In this document: piece by piece, positions 23,131-37,969 of the stretch | How the letters are laid out: every line of letters begins with the position of its first letter | Position numbering within the stretch: the stretch's first letter is position 1 | Made by a program: the position numbers and the translations under genes | From: Petrolisthes cinctipes | Lineage: Eukaryota; Arthropoda; Malacostraca; Decapoda; Porcellanidae | Length of the DNA stretch: 64,000 bases | NCBI GenBank assembly: GCA_033782935.1 | Contig: JAWQEG010000412.1 | Location: 609,501 to 673,500, forward strand | Direction: 5' to 3' | Notes under the pieces: model-generated | Databases searched by the model: none | What the model was told of the DNA's origin: nothing | The model's input: only the letters and a program-made list of their open reading frames with translations

Positions 23131-26100
23131 GCATGTATTTTAAAAATACTCTAACACGGAGTAGGCATGTACAGATCGCTTCTGGGACCCCAAAATATCG
23201 AATTTTCGGGTGTTTTGGGACTTAATTTGAGATATAAACGAGTACAGAAGATGCATGCACATATCGACTTTTGAGCACCTAAAATATCGATTTTGAGCAT
23301 GTTTTGAGCCTATATTTTGAAAACATTCTAGCACTGAGTAGGCATGTACAGATAGCTTCTGGGACCCCACAATATCGAATTTTCGGGTGTTTTGAGCCTG
23401 AATTTCAGATATAAACGAGTATAGAAGATGAATACACATATTGACTTTGGGCACCAAAAATATCGATTTTCAGCATGTTTTGGGCCTGAATTTTGAAATT
23501 ACTCTAACACGGAGTAGGCATGTACAGATCGCTTCTTGGACCCCAAAATATCGAATTTTCGGGTGTTTAGGGCCGGAATTTGAGATATAAACGGGTACAG
23601 AAGATGCATGCACATATCGACTTTTGGGCACGTAAAAGATCGATTTTCAGTATGTTTTTAACCTGTATTTTTAACACGGAGTAGGCATGTACAGATCGCT
23701 TCTAGGACCCCAAAATATCGAATTTTCGGGTATTTTGAGCCTGAATTTGAGATATAAACGGGTACAGAAGATACATGCACATATTGACTTTGGGCATCTA
23801 AAATATCGATTTTCAGCATGTTTTGGGCATGTATCTTGAAAATACTCTAACACGGAGTAGGCATGTACATATCGCTTCTGGGACCCCAAAATATTGAATT
23901 TTCGGGGTTTTAGGGCCAGAATTTGAGATATAAACGGGTACAGAAGATGCATGCACATATCGACTTTTGGGGACCTAAAAGATCGGTTTTCAGTATGTTT
24001 TTGGCCTCTATTTTGAAAATACTCTAACACGGAGTAGGCATGTACAGATCGATTCTGGGACCCTGAAATATCGAATTTTCGGGTGTTTTGGGACTGAATT
24101 TGAGATATCGACTTTTCTGGCACCTAAAAGATCGATTTTTAGCATGTTTTTAGCCTATATTTTGAAAATATTCTAGCACTGAGTAGGCATGTACAGATTG
24201 CTTCTGGGACCCCAAAATATTGAATTTTCGGGTGTTTTTAGCCTGAATTTGAGATATAAACGGGTACAGAAGATACATGCACATATTGACTTTGGGCATC
24301 TAAAATATCGATTTTCAGTATGTTTTTGGCCTGAATTTTGAAAATATTCTAGCACTGAGTAGGCATGTACAGATTGCTTCTGGGACCCCAAAATATTGAA
24401 TTTTCAGGTGTTTTGAGCCTGAATTTGAGATATAAACGGGTACAGAAGATACATGCACATATTGACATTGGGCATCTAAAATATCGATTTTCAGCATGTT
24501 TTGGGCATGTATTTTGAAAATACTCTAACACGGAGTAGGCATGTACAGATCGCTTCTGGGAAACCTAAATATCGAATTTTCGGGTGTTTTGGGCCTTAAT
24601 TTGAGATATCGACTTTTTGGCACCTAAAATATCGATTTTTAGCATGTTTTTAGCCTATATTTTGAAAATATTCTAGCACTGAGCAGGCATGTACAGATCG
24701 CGTCTGGAACCCCAAAATATCGAATTTTCGGGTGTTTTGAGCTTGAATTTGAGATATAAACGAGTACAGAAGATGCATGCACATATCGACTTTTGGGCAC
24801 CTAAAATATCGATTTTTAAGCATGTTTTGAGCCTATATTTTGAAAACATTCTAGCACTGAGTAGGCATGTACAGATCGCTTCTGGGAACCAAAAATATCG
24901 AATTTTCGGGTGTTGAGGCCAGAATTTGAGATATAAACGGGTACAGAAGATGCATGCACTTATCGACTTTTGGGCACCTAAAATATCGATTTTGAGCATG
25001 TTTTGAGCCTATATTTTGAAAACATTCTAGCACTGCGTAGGCATGTACAGATCGCTTCTGGGACCCCAAAATATCGAATTTTCGGGTGTTTTGAGAATGA
25101 ATTTAAGATATAAACTAGTATAGAAGATGCATACACATATTGACTTTGGGCACCAAAAATATCGATTTTCAGTATGTTTTTGGCCTGTATTTTGAAAATA
25201 CTCTAACACGGAGTAGGCATGTACAGATCGCTTCTGGGACCCCAAAATATCGAATTTTCGGGTGTTTTGGGCCTGAATTTGAGATATCGCCTTTACGCAC
25301 CTAAAATATCGATTTTTAGCATGTTTTAAGCCTATAATTTGAAAATATTCTAGCACTGAGTAGGCATGTACAGATCGCTTCTGGGACCCCAAAATATCGA
25401 ATTTTCGGGTGTTTTGAGCCTGAACTTGAGATATAAACGGGTACAGAAGATACATGCACATATTGACTTTCGGCATCTAAAATATCGATTTTCAGCATGT
25501 TTTGGGCATGTATTTTGAAAATACTCTAACACGGAGTAGGCATGTACAGATCGCTTCTGGGACCCCAAAATATCGAATTTTCGGGTGTTTTGGCCTGAAT
25601 TTGAGATATAAACGGGTACTGAAGATACCTGTACATATCGACTTTTGGGCACCTAAAACATCGATTTTGAGGATGTTTTTGGCCTGTATTTTGTAAATAC
25701 TCTAACACGGAGTATGCATGTACAGATCGCTTCTGGGACCCCTAAATATCGAATTTTCGGGTGTTTTGGGACTGAATTTGAGATATCGACTTTTTGGCAC
25801 CTAAAATATCGATTTTCAGCATGTTTTTAGCCTATATTTTGAAAATATTCAAGCACTGAGTAGGCATGTACAGATTGCTTCTGGGACCCCAAAATATTGA
25901 ATTTTCGGGTGTTTTGAGCCTGAATTTGAGATATAAACGGGTACCGAAGATGCATGCACATATCAACTTTTGGGCACCTAAAATATCGATTTTGAGCATG
26001 TTTTGAGCCTATATTTTGAAAACATTCTAGCACTGCGTAGGCATGTACAGATCGCTTCTGGGACCCCAAAATATCGAATTTTCAGGTGTTTTGAGCCTGA

Positions 26101-29100
26101 ATTTGAGATATAAACGAGTATAGAATATGCATACACATATTGACTTTGGGCACAACAAATATCGATTTTTAGCATGTTTTGGGCCTGAATTTTGAAAATA
26201 CTCTAACACGGAGTAGGCATGTACAGATCGCTTCTGGGACCCTAAAATATCGAATTTTCGGGTGTTTAGGGCCAGAATTTGAGATATAAACGGGTACAGA
26301 AGATGCATGCACATATAGACTTTTGAGAACCTAAAAGATCGATTTTCAGTATGTTTTTTGCCTGTATTTTGAAAATACTGTAAAACGGAGTAGGCATGTA
26401 CAGATCGCTTCTGGGACCCCTAAATATCGAATTTTCGGGTGTTTTGGGCCTTAATTTGAGATATCGCCTTTACGCACCTAAAATATCGATTTTCAGTATG
26501 TTATTGGCCTGTATTTTGAAAATACTCTAAAACGGAGTAGGCATGTACAGATCGCTTCTGGGACCCCAAAATATCGAATTTTCGGGTGTTTAGGGCCAGA
26601 ATTTGAGATATAAACTGGTACAGAAGATGCATGCACATATCGACCTTTGGGCACCTAAAAGATCGATTTTCAGTATGTTTTTGACCTGTATTTTGAAAAT
26701 ACTCTAACAAGGAGTAGGCATGTACAGATCGCTTCTGGGACCCCTAAATATCGAATTTTCGGGTGTTTTGGGCCTGAATTTGAGATATCGCCTTTACTCA
26801 CCTAAAATATCGATTTTTAGCATGTTTTAAGCCTATATTTTGAAAATATTCTAGCACTGAGTAGGCATGTACAGATTGCTTCTGGTACCCCAAAATATTG
26901 AATTTTCGGGTGTTTTGATCCTGAATTTGAGATATAAACGAGTATAGAAGATGCATACACATATTGACTTTGGGCACCAAAAATATCGATTTTCAGCATG
27001 TTTTTTATGCCTGAATTTTGAAAATACTCTAACACGGAGTAGGCATGTACAGATCGCTTCTGGGACCCCAAAATATCGTATTTTCGGGTGTTTAGGGCCA
27101 GAATTTGAGATATAAACGGGTACAGAAGATGCATGCACATATCGACTTTTGGGCACCTAAAAGATCGATTTTCAGTATGTTTTTGGCCTGTATTTTGAAA
27201 ATACTCTAACACGGAGTAGGCATGTACAGATCGCTTCTGGGACCCCTAAATATCGAATTTTCGGGTGTTTTGGGACTGAATTTGAGATATCGACTTTTTG
27301 GCACCTAAAAGATCGATTTTTAGCATGTTTTTAGCCTATATTTTGAAAATATTCTAGCACTGAGTAGGCATGTACAGATTGCTTCTGGGCCCCCAAAATA
27401 TTGAATTTTCGGGTGATTTGAGCCTGAATTTGAGATATAAACGGGTACAGAAGATACATGCACATATTGACTTTGGGCATCTAAAATATCGATTTTCAGC
27501 ATGTTTTGGGCAGGTATTTTGAAAATACTCTAACAAGGAGTAGGCATGTACAGATCGCTTCTGGGACCCAAAAATATTGAATTTTCGGGTGTTTTGAGCC
27601 TGAATTTGAGATATAAATGAGTACTGAAGATGCATGCACATATCGACTTTTGGGCACCTAAAAGATCGATTTTGAGCATGTTTTTTGCCTGTATTTTGAA
27701 AATACTCTAACACGGAGTAGGCATGTACAGATCCCTTCTGGAACCCCTAAATATCGAATATGCGGGTGTTTTGGGACTGAATTTGAGATATCGACTTTTT
27801 GGCACCTAAAATATCGATTTTTAGCATGTTTGTAGCCTATATTTTGATTAAATTCTAGCACTGAGTAGGCATGTACAGATTGCTTTTGGGACCCCTAAAT
27901 ATCGAATTTCGGGTGTTTTGAGCCTGAATTTGAGATATAAACGGGTACAGAAGATACATGCACATATTGACTTTGGGCATCTAAAATATCGATTTTCAGC
28001 ATGTTTTGGGCATGTATTTTGAAAATACTCTAACACGGAGTAGGCATGTACAGATCGCTTCTGGGACCCCAAAATATCGAATTTTCGGGTGTTTTAGCCT
28101 AAATTTGAGATATAAACGGTTACTGAAGATGCATGCACATATCGACTTTTGGGCACCTAAAACATCGATTTTGAGCATGTTTTGGGCCTGTATTTTGTAA
28201 ATACTCTAACACGGAGTAGGCATGTACAGATCGAATCTGTGACCCCATAATATCAAATTCTCGGGTGTTTTTGGGCCTGAATTTGAGATATCGCCTATAC
28301 GCACTTAAAATATCGATTTTTAGCATTTTTTGAGCCCATATTTTGAAAATATTCTAGCACTGAGTAGGCATGTACAGATCGCTTCTGGGACCCCAAAATA
28401 TCGATTTTTTGGGTGTTTTGAGCCTGAATTCGAGATATAAACGAGTACAGAAGATGCATGCACATATCGACTTTTGGGCACCTAAAATATCGATTTTGAG
28501 CATGTTTTGAGCCTATATTTTTGAAAACATTTTAGCACTGAGTAGGCATGTACAGATCGCTTCTGGGACCCCTAAATATCGAATTTTCGGGTGTTTTGAA
28601 CCTGAATTTGAGATATAAACGAGTATAGAAGATGCATACACATATTGACTTTGGGCACCAAAAATATCGATTTTAAGCATGTTTTTGGCCTGAATTTTGA
28701 AAATACTCTAACACGGAGTAGGCATGTACAGATCGCTTCTGGGACCCCAAAATATCGTATTTTCGGGTGTTTAGGGCCAGAATTTGAGATATAAAAGGGT
28801 ACAGAAGATGCATGCACATATCGACTTTTGGGCACCTAAAACATCGATTTTCAGTATGTTTTTGGCCTGTATTTTGAAAATACTCTAACACGGAGTAGGC
28901 ATGTACAGATCGCTTCTGGGACCCCTAAATATCGAATTTTCGGGTGTTTTGGGACTGAATTTGAGATATCGACTTTTTGGCACCTAAAATATCGATTTTT
29001 AGCATGTTTTTAGCCTATATTTTGAAAATATTCTAGCACTGAGTAGGCATGTACAGATTGCTTCTGGGACCCCAAAATATTGAATTTTCGGGTGTTTTGA

Positions 29101-31334
29101 GCCTGAATTTGAGATATAAACGGGTACCGAAGATGCATGCACATATCGACTTTTGGGCAACTAAAATATCGATTTTAAGCATGTTTTGAGCCTATATTTT
29201 GAAAACATTCTAGCACTGCGTAGGCATGTACAGATCGCTTCTGGGACCCCAAAATATCGAATTATCGGGTGTTTTGAGCCTGAATTTGAGATATAAACGA
29301 GTATAGAAGATGCATACACATATTGACTTTGGGCACAACAAATATCGATTTTCAGCATGTTTTGGGCCTGAATTTTGAAAATACTCTAACACGGAGTAGG
29401 CATGTACAAATCGCTTCTGGGACCCCAAAATATCGAATTTTCGGGTGTTTAGGGCCACAATTTGAGAAATAAACGGGTATAGAAGATGCATGCACATATA
29501 GACTTTTGAGCACCTAAAAGATCGATTTTCAGTATGTTTTTTGCCTGTATTTTGAAAATACTGTAAAACGGAGTAGGCATGTACAGATCGCTTCTGGGAC
29601 CCCTAAATATCGAATTTTCGGGTGTTTTGGGCATTAATTTGAGATATCGCCTTTACGCACCTAAAATATCGATTTTCAGTATGTTTTTGGCCTGTATTTT
29701 GAAAATACTCTAAAACGGAGTAGGCATGTACAGATCGCTTCTGGGACCCCAAAATATCGAATTTTCGGGTGTTTAGGGCCAGAATTTGAGATATAAACTG
29801 GTACAGAAGATGCATGCACATATCGACCTTTGGGCACCTAAAAGATCGATTTTCAGTATGTTTTTGACCTGTATTTTGAAAATACTCTAACAAGGAGTAG
29901 GCATGTACAGATCGCTTATGGGACCCCTAAATATCGAATTTTCGGGTGTTTTGGGCCTGAATTTGAGATATCGCCTTTACTCACCTAAAATATCGATTTT
30001 TAGCATGTTTTAAGCCTATATTTTGAAAATATTCTAGCACTGAGTAGGCATGTACAGATTGCTTCTGGGACCCCAAAATATCGAATTTTCGGGTGTTTAG
30101 GGCCAGAATTTGAGATATAAACTGGTACAGAAGATACATGCACATATTGACTTTGGGCATCTAAAATATCGATTTTCAGCATGTTTTGGGCATGTATTTT
30201 GAAAATACTCTAACACGGAGTAGGCATGTACAGATCGCTTCTGGGACCCCAAAATATCGAATTTTCGGGTGTTTTGGCCTGAATTTGAGATATAAACGGG
30301 TACTGAAGATGCATGCACATATCGACTTTTGGGCACCTAAAACAGCGATTTTGAGCATGTTTTGGGCCTGTATTTTGTAAATACTCTAACTCGGAGTAGG
30401 CATGTACAGATCGAATCTGGGACCCCATAATATCGAATTTTCGGGTGTTTTTGGGCCTGAATTTGAGATATCGCCTATACGCACCTAAAATATCGATTTT
30501 TAGCATGTTTTGAGCCCATATTTTGAAAATATTCTAGCACTGAGTAGGCATGTACAGATCCCTTCTGGGACCCCAAAATATCGATTTTTCGGGTGTTTTG
30601 AGCCTGAATTTGAGATATAAACGAGTACAGAAGATGCATGCACATATCGACTTTTGGGCACCTAAAATATCGATTTTGAGCATGTTTTTAGCCTATATTT
30701 TGAAAACATTCTAGCACTGAGTAGGCATGTTCAGATCGCTTCTGGGACCCCAAAATATCGAATTTTCGGGTGTTTTGAGCCTGAATTTGAGATATAAACG
30801 AGTATAGAAGATGCATACACTTATTGACTTTGGGCACCAAAAATATCGATTTTCAGCATGTTTTGGGCCTGAATTTTGAAAATACTCTAACACGGAGTAG
30901 GCATGTACAGATCGCTTCTGGGACCCCAAAATATCGTATTTTCGGGTGTTTAGGGCCAGAATTTGAGATATAAACGGGTACAGAAGATGCATGCACATAT
31001 CGGCTTTTGGGCACCTAAAACATCGATTTTCAGTATGTTTTTGGCCTGTATTTTGAAAATACTCTAACACGGAGTAGGCATGTTCAGATCGCTTCTGGGA
31101 CCCCTAAATATCGAATTTTCGGGTGTTTTGGGACTGAATTTGTGATATCGACTTTTTGGCACCTAAAATATCGATTTTTAGCATGTTTTTGGCCTATATT
31201 TTGAAAATATTCTAGCACTGAGTAGGCATGTACAGATTGCTTCTGGGACCCCAAAATATTGAATTTTCGGGTGTTTTGAGCCTGAATTTGAGATATAAAC
31301 AGGTACCGAAGATGTATGCACATATCGACTTTTG
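23130..31334. repeat. Mosaic satellite region with 3183-bp spaced copies
   Basis: Higher-order structure here is older and less regular. The variant ATATAGACTTTTGAG, followed by GTATGTTTTTTGCCTG and ACTGTAAAACGGAG, occurs at 26313 and 29496, 3183 bp apart, and again at 34528. GGGCACAACAAATATCG accompanies it near 26150 and 29333. Near 27005 a monomer carries TTTTTTATGCCTG, a small insertion seen again only near 59410. Near 27846 a monomer has TTTTGATTAAATTCTAGC, seen again near 43890, 52270 and 53450. No gene is present. Confidence 0.7.
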
Positions 31335-34300
31335 GGCACCTAAAATATCGATTTTAAGCATGTTTTGAGCCTATATTTTGAAAACATTCTAGCACTGCGT
31401 AGGCATGTACAGATTGCTTCTGGGACTCCAAAATATCGAATTATCGGGTGTTTTGAGCCTGAATTTGAGATATAAACGAGTATAGAAGATGCATACACAT
31501 ATTGACTTTGGGCACCAAAAATATCGATTTTTAGCATGTTTTGGGCCTGAATTTTGAAAATACTCTAACACGAAGTAGGCATGTACAGATCGCTTCTGGG
31601 ACCCCAAAATATCGAATTTTTGGGTGTTTTGGCCTGAATTTGAGATATAAACGGGTACTGAAGATGCATGTACATATCGACTTTTGGGCACCTAAAACAT
31701 CGATTTTGAGGATGTTTTTGGCCTGTATTTTGTAAATACTCTAACACGGAGTATGCATGTACAGATCGCTTCTGGGACCCCTAAATATCGAATTTTCGGG
31801 TGTTTTGGGACTGAATTTGAGATATCGACTTTTTGGCACCTAAAATATCGATTTTCAGCATGTTTTTAGCCTATATTTTGAAAATATTCTAGCACTGAGT
31901 AGGCATGTACAGATTGCTTCTGGGACCCCAAAATATTGAATTTTCGGGTGTTTTGAGCCTGAATTTGAGATATAAACGGGTACCGAAGATGCATGCACAT
32001 ATCAACTTTTGGGCACCTAAAATATCGATTTTAAGCATGTTTTGAGCCTATATTTTGAAAACATTCTAGCACTGCGTAGGCATGTACAGATCGCTTCTGG
32101 GACCCCCAAATATCGAATTTTCAGGTGTTTTGAGCCTGAATTTGAGATATAAACGAGTATAGAAGATGCATACACATATTGACTTTGGGCACAACAAATA
32201 TCGATTTTCAGCATGTTTTGGGCCTGAATTTTGAAAATACTCTAACACGGAGTAGGCATGTACAGATCGCTTCTGGGACCCCTAAATATCGAATTTTCGG
32301 GTGTTTTGGGCCTTAATTTGAGATATCGCCTTTACGCACCTAAAATATCGATTTTCAGTATGTTTTTGGCCTGTATTTTGAAAATACTCTAAAACGGAGT
32401 AGGCATGTACAGATCGCTTCTGGGACCCCAAAATATCGAATTTTCGGGTGTTTAGGGCCAGAATTTGAGATATAAACTGGTACAGAAGATGCATGCACAT
32501 ATCGACCTTTGGGCACCTAAAATATCGATTTTAAGCATGTTTTGAGCCTATATTTTGAAAACATTCTAGCACTGCGTAGGCATGTACAGATTGCTTCTGG
32601 GACTCCAAAATATCGAATTATCGGGTGTTTTGAGCCTGAATTTGAGATATAAACGAGTATAGAAGATGCATACACATATTGACTTTGGGCACCAAAAATA
32701 TCGATTTTTAGCATGTTTTGGGCCTGAATTTTGAAAATACTCTAACACGAAGTAGGCATGTACAGATCGCTTCTGGGACCCCAAAATATCGAATTTTTGG
32801 GTGTTTTGGCCTGAATTTGAGATATAAACGGGTACTGAAGATGCATGTACATATCGACTTTTGGGCACCTAAAACATCGATTTTGAGGATGTTTTTGGCC
32901 TGTATTTTGTAAATACTCTAACACGGAGTATGCATGTACAGATCGCTTCTGGGACCCCTAAATATCGAATTTTCGGGTGTTTTGGGACTGAATTTGAGAT
33001 ATCGACTTTTTGGCACCTAAAATATCGATTTTCAGCATGTTTTTAGCCTATATTTTGAAAATATTCTAGCACTGAGTAGGCATGTACAGATTGCTTCTGG
33101 GACCCCAAAATATTGAATTTTCGGGTGTTTTGAGCCTGAATTTGAGATATAAACGGGTACCGAAGATGCATGCACATATCAACTTTTGGGCACCTAAAAT
33201 ATCGATTTTGAGCATGTTTTGAGCCTATATTTTGAAAACATTCTAGCACTGCGTAGGCATGTACAGATCGCTTCTGGGACCCCCAAATATCGAATTTTCA
33301 GGTGTTTTGAGCCTGAATTTGAGATATAAACGAGTATAGAAGATGCATACACATATTGACTTTGGGCACAACAAATATCGATTTTCAGCATGTTTTGGGC
33401 CTGAATTTTGAAAATACTCTAACACGGAGTAGGCATGTACAGATCGCTTCTGGGACCCCTAAATATCGAATTTTCGGGTGTTTTGGGCCTTAATTTGAGA
33501 TATCGCCTTTACGCACCTAAAATATCGATTTTCAGTATGTTTTTGGCCTGTATTTTGAAAATACTCTAAAACGGAGTAGGCATGTACAGATCGCTTCTGG
33601 GACCCCAAAATATCGAATTTTCGGGTGTTTAGGGCCAGAATTTGAGATATAAACTGATACAGAAGATGCATGCACATATCGACCTTTGGGCACCTAAAAT
33701 ATCGATTTTAAGCATGTTTTGAGCCTATATTTTGAAAACATTCTAGCACTGCGTAGGCATGTACAGATTGCTTCTGGGACTCCAAAATATCGAATTATCG
33801 GGTGTTTTGAGCCTGAATTTGAGATATAAACGAGTATAGAAGATGCATACACATATTGACTTTGGGCACCAAAAATATCGATTTTTAGCATGTTTTGGGC
33901 CTGAATTTTGAAAATACTCTAACACGAAGTAGGCATGTACAGATCGCTTCTGGGACCCCAAAATATCGAATTTTTGGGTGTTTTGGCCTGAATATGAGAT
34001 ATAAACGGGTACTGAAGATGCATGCACATATCAACTTTTGGGCACCTAAAATATCGATTTTGAGCATGTTTTGAGCCTATATTTTGAAAACATTCTAGCA
34101 CTGCGTAGGCATGTACAGATCGCTTCTGGGACCCCCAAATATCGAATTTTCAGGTGTTTTGAGCCTGAATTTGAGATATAAACGAGTATAGAAGATGCAT
34201 ACACATATTGACTTTGGGCACAACAAATATCGATTTTCAGCATGTTTTGGGCCTGAATTTTGAAAATACTCTAACACGGAGTAGGCATGTACAGATCACT

Positions 34301-34530
34301 TCTGGGACCCCTAAATATCGAATTTTCGGGTGTTTTGGGCCTTAATTTGAGATATCGCCTTTACGCACCTAAAATATCGATTTTCAGTATGTTTTTGGCC
34401 TGTATTTTGAAAATACTCTAAAACGGAGTAGGCATGTACAGATCGCTTCTGGGACCCCAAAATATCGAATTTTCGGGTGTTTAGGGCCAGAATTTGAGAT
34501 ATAAACTGGTACAGAAGATGCATGCACATA
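31335..34530. repeat. 1177-bp higher-order repeat: two full copies and one 852-bp copy
   Basis: The marker GGGACTCCAAAATATCGAATTA has GACTCC at 31424, 32601 and 33778, a constant spacing of 1177 bp. Linked variants repeat as well: GTAGGCATGTACAGATTGC with CACTGCGTAGG, ACACGAAGTAGG, TTTTGAGGATGTTTTTGG, and GGGCACAACAAATATCG (32190, 33367, 34219). The third copy is shortened to 852 bp because 325 bp (one long plus one short monomer) are missing near 34020, where GGGTACTGAAGATGCATGC joins directly to ACATATCAACTTTTGGG. The copies are almost identical by eye. Confidence 0.87.
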
Positions 34531-37500
34531 TAGACTTTTGAGCACCTAAAAGATCGATTTTCAGTATGTTTTTTGCCTGTATTTTGAAAATACTGTAAAA
34601 CGGAGAAGGCATGTACAGATCGCTTCTGGGACCCCTAAATATCGAATTTTCGGGTGTTTTGGGCCTTAATTTGAGATATCGCCTTTACGCACCTAAAATA
34701 TCGATTTTCAGTATGTTTTTGGCCTGTATTTTGAAAATACTCTAAAACGGAGTAGGCATGTACAGATCGCTTCTGGGACCCCAAAATATCGAATTTTCGG
34801 GTGTTTAGGGCCAGAATTTGAGATATAAACTGGTACAGAAGATGCATGCACATATCGACCTTTGGGCACCTAAAAGATCGATTTTCAGTATGTTTTTGGC
34901 CTGTATTTTGAAAATACTCTAACACGGAGTAGGCATTTACAGATCGCTTCTGGGACCCCTAAATATCGAATTTCGGGTGTTTTGTGCCTGAATTTGAGAT
35001 ATCGCCTTAACGCACCTAAAATATCGATTTTTAGCATGTTTTGAGCCTATATTTTGAAAATATTCTAGCACTGAGTAGGCATGTACAGATCGCTTTTGGG
35101 ACCCCTAAATATCGAATTTTTGGGTGTTTTGAGCCTGAATTTGAGATATAAACGGGTACAGAAGATACATGCACATATTGACTTTGGGCATCTAAAATAT
35201 CGATTTTGAGCATGTTTTGGGCCTGTATTTTGAAAATACTCTAACACGGAGTAGGCATGTACAGATCGCTTCTGGGACCCTAAAATATCGAATTTTCGGG
35301 TGTTTTGGCCTGAATTTGAGATATAAACGGGTACTGAAGATGCATGCACATATCGACTTTTGGGCACCTAAAACATCGATTTTGAGTATGTTTTGGGCCT
35401 GTATTTTGTAAATACTTTAACACGGAGTAGGCATGTACAGATCGAATCTGGGACCCCATAATATCGAATTTTCGGGTGTTTTTGGGCCTGAATTTGAGAT
35501 ATCGCCTATACGCACCTAAAATATCGATTTTTAGCATGTTTTGAGCCCATATTTTGAAAATATTCTAGCACTGAGTAGGCATGTACAGATCCCTTCTGGG
35601 ACCCCAAAATATCGATTTTTCGGGTGTTTTGAGCCTGAGTTTGAGATATAAACGAGTACAGAAGATGCATGCACATATCGACTTTTGGGCACCTAAAATA
35701 TCGATTTTGAGCATGTTTTCAGCCTATATTTTGAAAACATTCTAGCACTGAGTAGGCATGTACAGATCGCTTCTGGGACCCCAAAATATCGAATTTTCGG
35801 GTGTTTTGAGCCTGAATTTGAGATATAAACGAGTATAGAAGATGCATACACATATTGACTTTGGGCACCAAAAATAAAGATTTTCAGCATGTTTTGGGCC
35901 TGAATTTTGAAAATACTCTAACACGGAGTAGGCATGTACAGATCGCTTCTGGAACCCCAAAATATCGTATTTTCGGGTGTTTAGGGCCAGAATTTGAGAT
36001 ATAAACGGGTACAGAAGATGCATGCACATATCGACTTTTGGGCACCTAGAACATCGATTTTCAGTATGTTTTTGGCCTGTATTTAGAAAATACTCTAACA
36101 CGGAGTAGGCATGTACAGATCGCTTCTGGGACCCCTAAATATCGAATTTTCGGGTGTTTTGGGACTGAATTTGAGATATCGACTTTTTGGATCCTAAAAT
36201 ATCGATTTTTAGCATGTTTTTAGCCTATATTTTGAAAATATTCTAGCACTGAGTAGGCATGTACAGATTGCTTCTGGGACCCCAAAATATTGAATTTTCG
36301 GGTGTTTTGAGCCTGAATTTGAGATATTAACGGGTACCGAAGATGCATGCACATATCGACATTTGGGCACCTAAAATATCGATTTTAAGCATGTTTCGAG
36401 CCTATATTTTGAAAACATTCTAGCACTGCGTAGGCATGTACAGATTGCTTCTGGGACCCCAAAATATCGAATTATCGGGTGTTTTGAGCCTGAATTTGAG
36501 ATATAAACGAGTATAGAAGATGCATACACATATTGACTTTGGGCATCTAAAAGATCGATTTTCAGTATGTTTTTGGCCTGTATTTTGAAAATACTCTAAC
36601 ACGGAGTAGGCATGTACAGATCGCTTCTGGGACCCCTAAATATCGAATTTTCGGGTGTTTTGGGCCTAAATTTGAGATATCGCCTTAACGCACCTAAAAT
36701 ATCGATTTTTAGCATGTTTTGAGCCTATATTTTGAAAATATTCTAGCACTGAGTAGGCATGTACAGATCGCTTTTGGGACCCCTAAATATCGAATTTTCT
36801 GGTGTTTTTGGCCTGAATTTGAGATATCGCCTTTACGCTCGTAAAATATCGATTTTTACCATGTTTTGAGCCTATATCTTGAAAATATTCTAGCACTGAG
36901 TAGGCATGTACAGATCGCTTCTGGGACCCCAAAATATCGAATTTTCGGGTGTTTTTAACCTGAATTTGAGATATAAACGAGTATAGAAGATGAATACACA
37001 TATTGACTTTGGGCATCTAAAATATCGATTTTCAGCATGTTTTGGGCATGTATTTTAAAAATACTCTAACACGGAGTAGGCATGTACAGATCGCTTCTGG
37101 GACCCCAAAATATCGAATTTTCGGGTGTTTAGGGCCAGAATTTGAGATATAAACGGGTACAGAAGATTCATGCACATATCGACTTTTGAGCACCTAAAAG
37201 ATCGATTTTCAGTATGCTTTTGGCCTGTATTTTGAAAATACTCTAACACGGAGTAGGCATGTACAGATCGCTTCTGGGACCCCTAAATATAGAATTTTCG
37301 GATATTTTGGGACTGAATTTGAGATATCGACTTTTTGGCACCTAAAATATCGATTTTTAGCATGTTTTTAGCCTATATTTTGAAAATATTCTAGCACTGA
37401 GTAGGCATGTACAGATTGCTTCTGGGACCCCAAAATATTGAATTTTCGGGTGTTTTGAGCCTGAATTTGAGATATAAACGGGTACCGAAGATGCATGCAC

Positions 37501-37969
37501 ATATCGACTTTTGGGTACCTAAAATATCGATTTTGAGCATGTTTTGAGCCTATATTTTGAAAACATTCTAGCACTGAGTAGGCATGTACAGATCGCTTCT
37601 GGGACCCCAAAATATCGAATTATCGGGTGTTTTGGGCCTGAATTTGAGATATAAACGGGTACTGAAGATGCATGCACATATCGACTTTTGGGCACCTAAA
37701 ACATCGATTTTGAGCATGTTTTGGGCCTGTATTTTGTAAATACTCTAACACGGAGTAGGCATGTACAGATCGAATCTGGGACCACATAATATCGAATTTT
37801 CGGGTTTTTTTGGGCCTGAATTTGAGAGATCGGCTATACGCACCTAAAATATCGATTTTTAGCATGTTTTGAGCCCATATTTTGAAAATAGTCTAGCACT
37901 GAGTAAGCATGTACAGATCGCTTCTGGGACCCCAAAATATCGAATTTTCGGGTGTTTTGAGCCTGAATT
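34530..37969. repeat. Satellite segment duplicating 29.5-31.5 kb, then mosaic
   Basis: From 34528 the sequence follows that starting at 29496, at an offset of 5031-5032 bp. Shared features include ATATAGACTTTTGAG, GGCATGTACAGATCGAATCTGGG with CCCCATAATATCG (near 30410 and 35440), CGCCTATACGCACC, and TATCGTATTTTCGGG (near 30935 and 35965). The match holds to about 36540, where GGGCATCTAAAAGATCG replaces GGGCACCAAAAATATCG. The remainder to 37969 is a mixture of long and short monomers, including rare CGCTCGTAAAATATCG short monomers near 36835. No gene is present. Confidence 0.75.
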
